From positions 153,408,150-153,472,149 of the forward strand of contig NC_092859.1 of NCBI RefSeq assembly GCF_032062135.1: a stretch of 64,000 nt of DNA. Direction: 5' to 3'. This stretch comes from Pyxicephalus adspersus (lineage: Eukaryota; Chordata; Amphibia; Anura; Pyxicephalidae). The position numbers and the translations under genes are program-made. Shown here piece by piece: positions 23,953 through 34,480 of this stretch (within the stretch, counting starts at the first letter, position 1; every line of letters starts with the position of its first letter). The notes beneath the pieces are model-generated. The model saw only the letters and a program-made list of their open reading frames with translations. It did not search any database and had not been told where the DNA came from.

Positions 23953-24326
23953 GGAGTTTATCGTTATCATTCTTTAAAGGTAAACCCTATGCCTCCTAAA
24001 GATGAGTCCTACGCTTTTTTGTTTGGCTTGCTAGGGTGTTGTTTCACTCCAAAGACAAAAGCCACATGCAGATTGCAGAATGAGCTTCCAATTTTGACTC
24101 AGTGGGTCTGATTTCTCCAAAGCTCCAAGGCTGGAGAGAATACACTTTCATCAGTGAAACTGGGTGATCCAGCAAACCTGGAATGGATCTGATCCAGGAT
24201 TAAAAACATTTGCTAAAAAATAGCAAATGACTTTCAATAAATCCATTCCAGGTTTGCTGGATCATCCAGCTTCACTGATGAAAGTGTGTTCTCTAGAGCC
24301 TTGAAGAGTTTTAATAAATCCGGACC
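23953..24326 (-). mobile_element. Composite PAL-B element, copy B (inverted)
   Basis: 24104-24326 is a palindromic PAL-B: GAATACACTTTCATCAGTGA and its mirror TCACTGATGAAAGTGTGTTC, around the centre ATTTGCTAAAAAATAGCAAA. 23953-24103 carries the reverse complement of the unique part of copy A, including AAAAGCCACATGCAGATTGC and TATGCCTCCTAAAGATGAGT. The two copies face each other across about 2.15 kb. This is the best-preserved PAL-B palindrome in the window. Confidence 0.85.
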
Positions 24327-25111
24327 AATACTTCCATCTGTCAGGGGAGCTCGCCTTCTGTGAAGCACTGGTCCAATGGGCTGGGGGTAATGGTGAGCCC
24401 TTCAGAAGATGTCAGTCCTATCTTATAACTGTAAAAAAACATGCTGAACATTGTAAAAAGCTGGATAACAAAGTTTAAATAAAGAATAAAGATCACAATA
24501 AATGTTAATTTTTACACCTGGCCAGAGGAGTGAATAATGGGGTTCAGTGGCCTGAACTGTCAGAGTCAATTTTCTATTTTTCATTTTACTCAGCACATTC
24601 AATTGTCTTTTTGATTGTAGGTACACTGAACCATCTTTCCTTTCTTAAATAACATAATTATCTAAATGCTAGTTTGTATTTTTACATATAAATGATCAAA
24701 TTAGTAAAATGGAATACTGATCAGTATGACTCATCTGGCTTTGTTGCAGAAAATCACATCAAAACAAAAAATACTAGCATGATTGTTGAAAATAAGAAAA
24801 TTATTCATTATGGGTGGCCCAAATCATGTTTCAGTAATGTGCTCATAACAATGTTAGGTTGGAGTCATTTTTGATCATTTTTTGCAAAAATATAAAGTTG
24901 GCAACTCAAACACAGATAATGCGATTCACAGGTTTCCCTGAAAGAAACTAACCAATGCAGTTAGTATAACATTAACCTTCAGTCCTGAAGAAAATTATGA
25001 ATATTATCAGTTTTTACAGATCTGCAACCATGATAGACTCAGCATTTGGATGCATGGCATGTCTTCATCTCCCTGCTGTGTACTGCAATGCCACTCCAAT
25101 GTTATTATACA
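24327..25111. other. Unassigned non-coding DNA
   Basis: AT-rich with no recognised feature. A short TA tract near 25112 precedes the SINE tail. Confidence 0.4.
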
Positions 25112-25422
25112 GTATATATATATATAGCACCATCATATTACACAGCGCTGTACAAAGTCCATAGTTGTGTCACTAACTGTCCCTCAAAGGAGCTCACAAT
25201 CTAATGTCCCTACCATAGTCATATGTCATTAATGTAGTCTAAGGTCAAATTTTAGGGGGAAGCCAATTAACCTAACTGCATGTTTTTGGGATGTGGGAGA
25301 ACCCCCACGCAGACACGCGGTGAACCTGCAAACTCCATGCAGATAATGTCCTTGCTGGGATTTGAACGTAAGACCTAGCATTGCAAAGGCTGGAGTACTA
25401 ACCCCTGAGCCACCATGCTACC
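25112..25422 (-). mobile_element. tRNA-derived SINE with L2-like tail, nearly full length
   Basis: Read on the minus strand, a head GGTAGCATGGTGGCTCAGGG and TTAGTACTCC leads to a degraded B-box region (GTCTTACGTTCAAATCCCA), then AGCAAGGACATTATCTGCAT, GGAGTTTGCAGGTTC, CAAAAACATGCAGTTAGG, TTAATTGGCTTCCCCC and AGATTGTGAGCTCC. It ends in TGTACAGCGCTGTGTAATAT and GATGGTGCTATATA. The tail is the L2/CR1 tail seen at 381, 14371 and 48733. This is the most complete SINE copy in the window and the one that links head, body and tail. Confidence 0.88.
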
Positions 25423-25854
25423 CTGGCAGAGTGGCAGAGACTTGCTAGGACATTGGTTGCTGGTGGAACCATAAAACAAAAAATTATATTAGGAAAAACC
25501 TGGTCAGAGTCTCCAAAGCTGTGATTTAAGAAAAGAAAAGAATTTCAAAGCAGATCTCTAAGGGCTCATTACCATGCGTGTGTTGTGTTACACATGGCAA
25601 GCATTGGTGGTTGACATTCATTGTAATGGCACCCCAAACGCACCTAACCAGTGGACTGTTCTTTGTTCTTTGTGCTTTCAAAAGCTCGACATGTACTACA
25701 TAGGGTGCATTTGGCTGCTCATTTGAATGAAAGGGATTCTGAATGCAACCCATTATAATGCAGCAGAAAATGCCCACCTGCAATAGTAAGGGTCCTAATG
25801 TCCTAGAAGCAGTTAATACAATAGGTTTTGCAAGGATTTGTTCAAGCTTTTACA
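25423..25854. other. Unassigned non-coding DNA
   Basis: No recognised feature. An 85-codon minus frame (25526-25783) lacks a domain. Confidence 0.4.
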
Positions 25855-26047
25855 GTATCATTAAGTTATAGTTTAGGAATGTTAAACAAAATTCTTAATG
25901 GGAGTGCTGACTGTTACTTTAAACAAGCTGGTTGCAGGCTTTTAACTAGCTTCACTTAGCCAACTGCAGCCTGCTGCCAACTGACAGCCAGCACTCCCAT
26001 TATAATCTATCTTTCACATTCCTAAACCGGAGCTAAATGGTAGTTCA
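25855..26047. mobile_element. Palindromic foldback MITE, ~190 bp
   Basis: GTTTAGGAATGTTAAAC at 25871 and the complement of TTTCACATTCCTAAACC near 26012-26028 match. TAATGGGAGTGCTG (25896-25909) has a perfect inverted partner CAGCACTCCCATTA (25989-26002). The arms meet near ACTAGCTTCACTTAG. The symmetry covers the whole segment, as in PAL-B, but the sequence is different, so this is a separate family. No target duplication was identified. Confidence 0.75.
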
Positions 26048-27096
26048 AGTGTATTTTCAGGCAAAAAAGAGATCATGTCTATGAGTACTGCGTTTGTATT
26101 TTATAATATTTTCTTTTACTTCTTAAGTACCTGTTAATCATGTAGGAAGTACTGGATCAAAGATGCTCTCTTGCTTCCTTTAGCGCACGACTGGTCATGT
26201 TGGAAACCTCCAATGGTTGTATCCACAGGATGCACCAAAGAGGATGCAGTTCCTCCTTCCCTTCCCTCTTTAGTTTGTCTACCAATCACTGCAAGGAATT
26301 TCACGTGTCTCCACCCACTACCCACAAGAGGAGGCACAGAGGATAGTGGTCATGTGATCAACAATTAGTATAATATGAAAAACAGGGAATTTGATTTTTA
26401 AAAATATGACTTAAAATGGTATTAAGCAATTTGTGAAGTGCCAAAGGGATTTTTATTTTGCATTGTCTTTTCACCTATAAAAAGCAAATGTTCTGTGGAA
26501 GTCTTCTGTTATACCAAGTTAAGCCAGTGTGGTCAAAAAATAGGTTCTGTCCAAAATGCACAAACTATGAAAAAAACTAATGAAGCTTTCAGATTTCTGG
26601 GCCTTTCACTATCCTTCTCCCCAAATATCTCAGCTTTTCGAATAAATATGCGCCAACCAGCAATGAAACCGACACATACTCGCTTGTTTTATGCTCTACA
26701 GTATTTCACATGCTGCAGCAACACAGAAACAAGCTGGAGTGTCCTGATTTTACATCTTAATTGTCAGTTTTGCATAACTGCTGGCTGCCTGATTTTAACT
26801 TCAGCGTTTTGTATTTATTTTACTTTATGAAGAATTCAAGAGAAATTCAATGTTTCCAGCCATCTATAATTTTGTGGGTGATACATGAATTAGGACACAA
26901 AATTAAGCTGCCCACATATTTGTTTTAAAAATATAACTGTCTGCCCCAAAGTACTGTGTATGCCCATCATAAATTAGAAAGAAAGTGAGAAAATTAAGAA
27001 CTGTCCCTATATCTCAATACCAGAATCCCCACATGAGATTTAGTTGAAAAGATGACTCTGCATGTGAGTAATCTGGGAATATTATCTGATTCTCTT
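26048..27096. other. Unassigned non-coding DNA
   Basis: A 130-codon plus frame (26438-26830) is the longest here. It shows only scattered hydrophobic and cysteine residues and no recognisable domain, with no splice or promoter context, so I leave it as chance. The region just before 27097 may be upstream Penelope-like sequence. Confidence 0.35.
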
Positions 27097-27131
27097 CCCT
27101 GAAGAAGCATGTTTGTGCGAGACGCATCGGG
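27097..27131 (+). other. Hammerhead-ribozyme-like motif relic
   Basis: CCCTGAAGAAGCATGTTTGT then GCGAGACGCATCGGG. The layout is CTGAAGA, stem GCA..TGC, GAGAC, GCATC, GGG, with CCC before and GGG after able to pair as an outer stem. It differs from CUGAUGA-stem-GAAAC-GCGUC by a few substitutions, including the GAAA core (GAGA), so it is probably inactive. The flank to about 27240 looks like part of the same element. Confidence 0.55.
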
Positions 27132-29272
27132 AACAAAAAATCTCCACCCTATACCTTTATACAAATTTGATTTATTGTATCCTTCAAGACATTCGGCCAT
27201 CACCTGATTGTGAATTCTTAAAAGAGGAACTTTTATTTGCTTTAGGAAGAACGAGATACAGAACTTCTATAAATCACTTTTAGAGAATGCAAAAACAGTG
27301 TAATTTTTACCAACAGCCTCAGTGATTCTGATTTTCCAACAACACCGACAGTCCAAACATATTTGGTGATCTTGGTGATCTTGGGCCCCTAACCCAAAAA
27401 AATGATAAACTAATACCCATTGGTGACAGTGGGAAAAAAGGGAAGACCAAATACTTAGAAGCCAATGGTTGGTTTAGTCATATACTCTTTTTAGATAGCA
27501 AACTTTTTTAAACTACACCTGTTATCTACAAACAAAGATATTCAAAGAGTGACAGGCAACATGTAGTGCCAGATCATTCCTTTAGTAGTTGTAGTAGTAG
27601 AATTTCCCCACCTCCTCATAACAATATTTAAGCTTGATAATAGATATAAATACAATAATGGAAATATTTACCCCCAGGGTATCTAGCACCTTCCATTAGG
27701 ATGTAGTATGGTAGTGTTTTCACAAAATTCCAGAAGATATTAGGACTCAAGAAATTATTTGGCACCATGTCTTGCCTGCTACCCTAACAGCCTTTTTGGT
27801 TTTGCACAACACACATTTTATTATGATTTAGTATTCTATCCTTTGCATAATATTACTATTGTACTTCCATTCGTTCACATAGAGTCTTTGATGTTTGTTT
27901 TTGGCAAGAGCTATGGAATTGTGTCCATAGCATTCCTATCTTCTGACAGCATATTTTTATCTTTTGTTTGTTTTTTTACTACAGCACTGTTTTAGAATAT
28001 TTTGTCCTCTTTTATTATCTCTATAATGTTTTATTGCAAGGCTTCTAATATTGGTTAACAAAAAACCTCAGAGCCTAGTGAATGGGAGTATGTTATGGTA
28101 CAGTATTTAACGGCAGCCAAAGAATTTATAAAATAATGGTTTATTGTAAAACAAACCTGCAAATTACATTAAGCAATATTTTGCCTTTTTGTAGCAGTGC
28201 AAATATTAAAGACTTTTTTTTGCCCAGTGCAGAAAAACACATAGTGATCTCTGGCAGGTTTTATGCACTCAATAAGCAGGTCCATCCGTGTGCCATATTT
28301 TTCTTTTTATGTGTGCATATTACTACAGAATCAGCCAAGTCAAAACAATGTTCATCGATAAATTAAACCTGCCTTTGTATGTGAGTTAGAAAATAAGCAG
28401 CACCATCATTATAACAGATCACATTTACAGTGTAGTTGGTGTGTACAGACTTTGTCCCTAGGTAGCACAGGGGATTACATTTCTAGTGTTTAAAGTTTTC
28501 TAGAGTTAATGGAAATTTTGGGATTACTGTTCTCAAGCACAAGCTCCCATCCCAAAAAATGTTAACCTATGTTATAACTAGCAAACAGCTTTGTGAGTTC
28601 AATAACAGCCAAAGGTCACAGACTAACCATTGGGAACCAGTAAACATGGATGCTGATTATGTCTTCACTGTGACAACCACTTAATGGTATCGCATGCATA
28701 AAACACTCTACCTCTCTGTGAAATAAACTTGTTACGGGTTGCCTTCCCCTGGCAGGTGACACAGGATTACCGGGAATTACCTGAGGTTTAGAATCTAAGT
28801 GCCCCCCTGGTCATCACAAGGGCACCCTGCAAGGATTAATGGCCTGGTGACCCTGGTGGCTACCAGACTACTCTGCTGTATAGAGGTCACCAGATTGCAG
28901 CCCCCAGCTATTCCCACCTGGGAATGACAGGGACACGATGTCTTCAGCATAGGAATAGCTATCAGGCCAGGACACAGTGAGTCAACGGCGGGTAGCTAAA
29001 CTGTCCGAGGTCAGGGCAGGCAGCAAACAAGAAAATCGGAAAGCAGGTAATTCTGCAGCTTGCTGATCAGATGATCTGAGGACAAAGTGGTAACAAAATA
29101 CCTGGACAATGGCTATATAATTTAAATACATTCTTTTTTTACACAATCATTGATGGAACTGAAAAGGAATGAGTACATAAAAAAAATCAAAATGTTATTA
29201 TTATATCATTCACAATAAAAACATGTAAAGGAAATGCTGCACACATGACCTTACTGTCATGGATCACAGTCC
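27132..29272. other. Unassigned DNA; GC-richer block at 28735-29050
   Basis: Mostly AT-rich and featureless. At 28735-29050 the composition turns to balanced GC with CCCCC runs, CAGGTCAGGGCAGGCAGC-like wording and no reading frame. That style suggests an LTR-retrotransposon or other old repeat, but no termini, primer site or coding sequence are visible. Confidence 0.35.
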
Positions 29273-29306
<34 letters not shown>

Positions 29307-29364
29307 TATATATAATATATATACATGTATATAATATATATACATATATATAAAAACACATATA
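29273..29364. repeat. Compound (TA)n microsatellite
   Basis: About 90 bases of TA repeats interrupted by AAA, TACATG and TACATA units. Confidence 0.95.
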
Positions 29365-29572
29365 CTTGTTTAAGGTCCTTTCACAATTCCATCCACTGAT
29401 CTGCAGTCTGCATGTGCTGGGAGTAATATACACCTGGCTATTATCTATAAGAGTTAATAAAAGAGTTAATTGTCATGAGTATTTATAATTCTGGTGTTCC
29501 TCTCATAAGGTCCAAAAACTTCTTTTAGGTTGGTCAGCCAGGTCCTGCGCTCCCTGTGTTCACCTTCAAGAT

Positions 29573-29838
29573 CAGTGTTACGTGAACTTTTTAACATGGG
29601 GGGACCCTTGAAATAACATTCAGGTCTTCAGGGAACTAATTACTATATCCACAGCTCACAGTACATTAGTGTGATGGTCAGAATTCCTCTTACATTGCTG
29701 GTTATTGGGAAGAACGTCACGCTTACAGATAGAGAAAAATATCATTGGTGTCAGTAAACTGCTCATTGCTCAAGGAACAACCAGCAACCTCTGGAGGAAC
29801 CATTGGGTTCCACTGAATCTACTGGTTGAGAAATACTG
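29573..29838 (-). mobile_element. hAT-N1 MITE copy 6 (minus, full length)
   Basis: Ends CAGTGTTACGTGAACTTTTT and CTGGTTGAGAAATACTG. Flanks TTCAAGAT (29565-29572) and TTGTAGAT (29839-29846) agree at 6 of 8. The interior matches the reverse complement of copies 3 to 5, including CATCCACAGCTCACAGTACA-like wording and GGGAAGAACGTCACGCTTAC. Confidence 0.9.
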
Positions 29839-29846
29839 TTGTAGAT

Positions 29847-32800
29847 TGTACTATATTTAAGAAATACAGCCTGGTGTATGACCAGCCTCAACCTATGAAT
29901 AGATAGTAAAGGAAAAGAAATTTGTTTGTAAGACCATCACGCCACATTCTCCTTCTATTAGAATTGAATGAATCCCTGTGATATGCAGTGGAGCCCAACT
30001 AAGTTGATTACTGTTGTACAACAAATGACATCAAACGTTAAGCTGATAGCAAATAAGATTTGTGTATTTTGCTGTTGTGAAATACTTTAGACACTTTTCA
30101 CATATTGTGATTTGTTTTTTTTTAAATCTGCACAAATTTAAGCTATAATGAGCACACTTACATAAACCCTCCTCAGATGGTCTTGTTAGAATATGTATAC
30201 ATTTATAACATGGTCTATTCTTTATTTGGATTTGGATGAGGGAATTTTATTTTTGCTTAATAGATTCTTTAAAACCTATATTTAAGTCCTACTATTCATG
30301 CAACTGAGGCTGTAATGGACTTCATATCTCCGTGCCTCATATTTTAGGAAACCATAATAGTGATATCATAATTTAATTTCTATAGCTGTAAAAATCTATT
30401 TGACCAAATGAAGATTATGTTTATTACCCCAGCAGGGATACCGTATGTTTTCTGTTCAGTCGATATGGAAGGTTAAGTACTAAAGATGCATATTGCTTGA
30501 TCAGTAATGAAAAGGGAACACTATCCATCTTTCTAGTTTTGCTTTTTTTACCCGCTGAGCGGAAATTGTCTTGGAAATGCTTGGGCCACCCAGGATCTTT
30601 GAAAGATTAAAGACCATTGTTATCAGATAAGTAATCAGCTGGAAGAACCACAGTAAGAATCATGAGGACCCCATCATTTTTTGTTTCGGGTTGTTGCAGA
30701 CTTTTTTTGTGTTGTGTACAATTCTTTAATTGATGTTTTAGGTTCAAACTTTTTTTGACATTAAATCATATTGACTTGGCAAGCCTAAATGTTCTTCTTT
30801 GAAAACAAAGTTATGCTTTTATGTTGCCTAGTGTTGGTTCATTTAATATAATCTTTTTTATTTATTATAATCTGTTTGAACCAGTAATAAAGGGCTGCCA
30901 TGCTAAATTTATTGATTTAGTTGATGGTAATTTGATGTTCTGTCTATATATGCCAACGAGAAATCTTGTTCCTTGGAGAGGTAAGCCAGCTCATGTCTGG
31001 ATAAACCTAAGATCAGTAGCCATGGGCTTAAATAGGTAAAAGGGCAAATCTTAGGAGTACCGGAAGAGCCCCATGGGAGGGCAGGTGGTCAGAATGGAGA
31101 ATCACATTTTTTCTATTGCTGACCACTGTATCCTTTCTTTGGAAAAAAAAAAAAAACATGTAGGATGAGTATATATATGTAAGGGTCTTGGGATGATGTT
31201 GGATGCTTGAACAGCAAAGGAAATTATTCGATATGTGGTGATAATAAACTTTGAGGGCATTTATGTAACAATCTCTGTTTTGTGTTTAACAATGGAAAAA
31301 AATGGCTTTGGTGATAATTTAATGACATTCAGACCCAATGGATTGCATTTGTTTGCTGTAGATAGCCGTACCAATTCTAATTTCAATAATTGTTTTTATT
31401 GTTCTCTGGTAGATGTAGGACTTAACCACCATTCTCAGAATGTGAGACTTTCTAACACTGATAAACTTAGAACATTCCGAGGAACGGTTCTCTTTTCTAA
31501 AAGTGCTGATGAATTAATAAGGAAATACAGAAGCTAAATGATTCCATTGGACGACATATGTTATGTGAAACAATGTTTCCTTAAACACTTTTAGAAAAAA
31601 AGAACAATGAATGTTCAGATGCTTCTGAATGTTATACATCACTCTGCGTCTCATCAAACATCTAGTCCCAGTCATCTCTTACACTATCATCATCTCATCT
31701 TATATATTTTCCTAAATTAAGCTATAACTTGTTATAAGTGCAGGCTGGCTTTGTATGTTGGCCTGAAGCCAGAATCATAACACATAACCCATATGTCATT
31801 CTTCGAGGTTCAATAAGGAAACAGCTCTTCCTAAATGTCTTCTGGAAGTCGTCTCAGCCTTTCACATGCTATAATATATTGAGACATTTAAGAAAGGACA
31901 AGGCACAACATAAATGACTGTAGGAATGAATGATGACGATAAGTGATTTCAAAATAGTTTGCAGTTTTTAACTAATGTGATTGCAGTAAGCAGAAGATGT
32001 TTAGGAAGGGCAGCTTTCCTAAATCAGGAAATTCAATATGTGGATTAGGTTTTATGGCTGTGGCATTGTTCCAGGATGCAGTTGTGACACACTCCTGATG
32101 CGGCTGGATAAACCACCATTGGATAATTCTGATCAAACATAAATGCAGGATATTGATTTAAAATGAAAAGTTGTTCTTACATCTAGTTAGAGGAACATTT
32201 AAAAAAAACATAAACTTATTCATAGTGAAATTACATTACCATACAAAAAAGAAGAATAGTTTGTAATTGAATGTGTTCAATTAACTGGGCTCCCGGCTAG
32301 AATGCATACTGGCCAAAGGTAACAACTTAGCATAACATTTTCAAGAGTGTCCAACCTCCCATTCCAAACCCAATGAGATTAAAAAGTTGCCCTGAGCTTT
32401 ATTTACTTATTTGAGAAGGCTTTTTTCTAAATTTTGGACGGTGTCTGTGGAAATATGTGTCTATTTAGGCAAAAGAGCTTATGTGAGGTCAAGTATTGAT
32501 GTTATATGAGAAGACCTGGCTCGCCATTTGTATTCTAATTCATCCCAAAGGATTTGCTAGGGTTAAGGTCAGGACAGAGCAGAATATTCAATATCCTTGC
32601 CATAAAACTCATCAAATCATGTCTTCATTGACTTGCTTTATGCACTGGGACACAATTATTCTGCAACAGACAATGATCTTTCTTAAAACATGGAATACAC
32701 AATTGTCTAAATCAGGGGTTCATAAATCTATAGGAACCCAAATAAGATAATTGTTACCATACTAGGACACAGGAAGAGATGTATTCCCGAAATGTCAGCA

Positions 32801-33054
32801 AAGCCAAAAAACAATAATCATTTCTTAAACTTCAGTAAAGCAGCGAGAAATAAATTATTTTTGATATTTTGTCTTTTGACATTTTCAACTAGCGTCAGGG
32901 TCTCTTCACCTTACAACCTTGTCTGTGTAATTCCCTTTTGCCTTGCATGCTCTCTAGTTTTCCATACACGTCTGTTCTGTCAATCAAGGTAATTTTTCTT
33001 TCCCCAGATTTCGAGGGAGGATGATGCCATCCCTCTAGTGACCTGACTATGTAT
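29847..33054. other. Unassigned non-coding DNA
   Basis: Poly-A at 31141-31156. Frames such as 31235-31537 (100 codons) have no domain. No repeat termini recognised in this 3.2-kb stretch, one of the least repeat-marked in the window. Confidence 0.4.
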
Positions 33055-33112
33055 TCTGTAAAGTGCTGTGTAATGCTTCTGTTCTATATAGATGCACTAT
33101 AATGATAATAAT
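33055..33112 (+). mobile_element. Probable decayed L2-like tail
   Basis: TCTGTAAAGTGCTGTGTAAT then GCTTCTGTTCTATATAGATG and GATAATAATG follows the order of the L2 tail (TGTACAGCGCTGCGTAATATG, then the ATATAAAT block and TAA repeats), but several bases are changed or inserted. Confidence 0.4.
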
Positions 33113-34010
33113 GGTATAGTGGGACAGATTTATTAGTTTAAAACCCATAGAAGTGAATGAAGACATTAACCGCACTGTTTATAAGCTACGTCTTTATTTG
33201 TAATAGTATACGACTTCAAATGTAGACAAATGAAGTGTGCTGTGTCATTTATTAGGCTCTTGGAAAAACTAGATTATCTGTACTACATAGTCATGTGGTG
33301 ACCCATCACAAACCATTTTGGATCCTAACCCATAATTTAAGAATTGGTCCAAATTGTCTTATTGTATCTGTAGCTTTAGCACTTTCTCATTACTGGATTC
33401 ACCTAAACTCAGCGGCTCGATGGGATGTCCATGTACATTTGGCCAGAAACATGAGTGGTGGTCAGCTGTCCAAAAAAAATGTGTGTAAATAAAGTAATAA
33501 AAAGCATTAGGTAACAGTAGAAACTCTCAGTCTGTATGCAGATGCTATACAAATTTTTTACAAAAATAGCATATTTGCAGAAAAGGTCTAGAATTAAGAA
33601 ATATGGGGACCTCTTAGGTACCTTAGTCATGTTTTGCTTTTATTAAAATGGATCAGTACAAGTTGCTAATCCTCAGGTAATACAAAAGTTTGCTGTTTCT
33701 TGAAAACTCTCAGTATTTGATAAAATCATTTTGAGCTGTGTATAACGAGCTGAACCTGCTTTAATAATATAGCTCACATTTAGGTGAGCTGCCTGATGCA
33801 GCAGGTATAGGTTTGCGTTAGGTCATAAACTCAGCTGTAACATTGGAAAATTCATTAATTATTAATATTAGAGAAAGACAAAGTTGGACATGCAAAACAT
33901 TCAATATTATAATTATTATTATTATTATATATTATAATTAAATATTATAATTAATTAAACAGTAAACAACAACAAAAAAAATGGTGGGATTTTTTAGGCA
34001 CCTCACCCAT
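33113..34010. other. Unassigned AT-rich DNA
   Basis: Ends in a strongly AT-rich run (33842-33975) with short (TTA)n. A locally self-complementary segment (TAGCTCACATTTAGGTGAGCT at 33771-33791, stem AGCTCAC/GTGAGCT) is present. No gene. Confidence 0.4.
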
Positions 34011-34162
34011 CATTGTTCAACCCAGAAAGTTTTTCTAGCTGGGTGGGAAGAAATTGTAGGTAGGGGCAGGCCCGACTCATCAGTAACCACCCAAAAACAG
34101 CCGGTGGTTCCTGAAAAGTGCTGGTTGGTACGCCCTGCTAAAAGGGTCTGGGGAAAACACTG
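34011..34162 (+). mobile_element. CAGTGTTCTCCCC-type MITE, copy 1
   Basis: Aligns with the copy at 58376: GCTGGGTGGGAAGAAATTGT, then GGTTCCTGAAAAGTGCTGGT, then CTAAAAGGGTCTGGGGAAAA and CACTG. The left end CATTGTTCAACCCAGAAAG is a decayed form of CAGTGTTCTCCCCAGA. Length about 152 bp, non-coding. Confidence 0.8.
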
Positions 34163-34256
34163 TATATTATGTCCTGTGTATTTACAATGGTAATCACAGC
34201 AGTTTGACAACATTACTCTTATCAAGTCCACACCGAAGGAATGGTGCAAATAGTTC

Positions 34257-34304
34257 TCTACACGTTTTACAGACAGTGCTAGCTTCTTCAGGAGAAGCTA
34301 GCAC
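34257..34304 (-). other. Hammerhead-like relic with 12-bp perfect inverted repeat
   Basis: Minus strand reads GTGCTAGCTTCTCCTGAAGA, then AGCTAGCACTGTCTGTAAAA and CGTGTAG. CTGAAGA is followed by AAAAC and GTGTAG, parallel to CTGAAGA..GAAACGCGTC. On the plus strand GTGCTAGCTTCT (34276-34287) and AGAAGCTAGCAC (34293-34304) form a perfect 12-bp stem with loop TCAGG. The stem crosses the CTGAAGA box, so the fold differs from a canonical hammerhead. Confidence 0.4.
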
Positions 34305-34319
34305 AAAAGCTGATGTAAA

Positions 34320-34480
34320 GACAAAATGGAGGTGTAGAGCCTCCTGGGATGCATGACGCGGATATCCCAAGAGGCTTTACACCCCTATTCTGCTGTTACC
34401 TCTGCAGCTTCTAGCCTTTGTTTCTGGCTGCTCCTCCTGTGCATGCCTGGGATCAGGTACCGGCAAAAGGGACTTTTTCC
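34320..34480. mobile_element. CTCCTGGGAT-type dispersed repeat, copy 1
   Basis: GCCTCCTGGGATGCATGACG, then CGGATATCCCAAGAGGCT and CCCCTATTCTGCTGTTACC, aligns with TCCTCCTGGGATACGTGACG, GTATCCTAGACGGCTCTG and CTCCCATTCAGTACTTACC near 44390. The stretch TGTGCATGCCTGGGATCAGG follows. Boundaries are unclear. A non-coding interspersed repeat of unknown class. Confidence 0.6.

Noticed and set aside
24980..25005. CCTGAAGAAAATTATG as a hammerhead-like motif
   Set aside because: No stem II or GAAAC block downstream.
26438..26830. 130-codon plus-strand frame
   Set aside because: No domain or family resemblance, and length is within chance for 64 kb of six-frame vertebrate non-coding DNA.
28735..29050. 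LTR retrotransposon segment
   Set aside because: Composition is suggestive, but no TG..CA termini, primer site or coding remnants could be shown.
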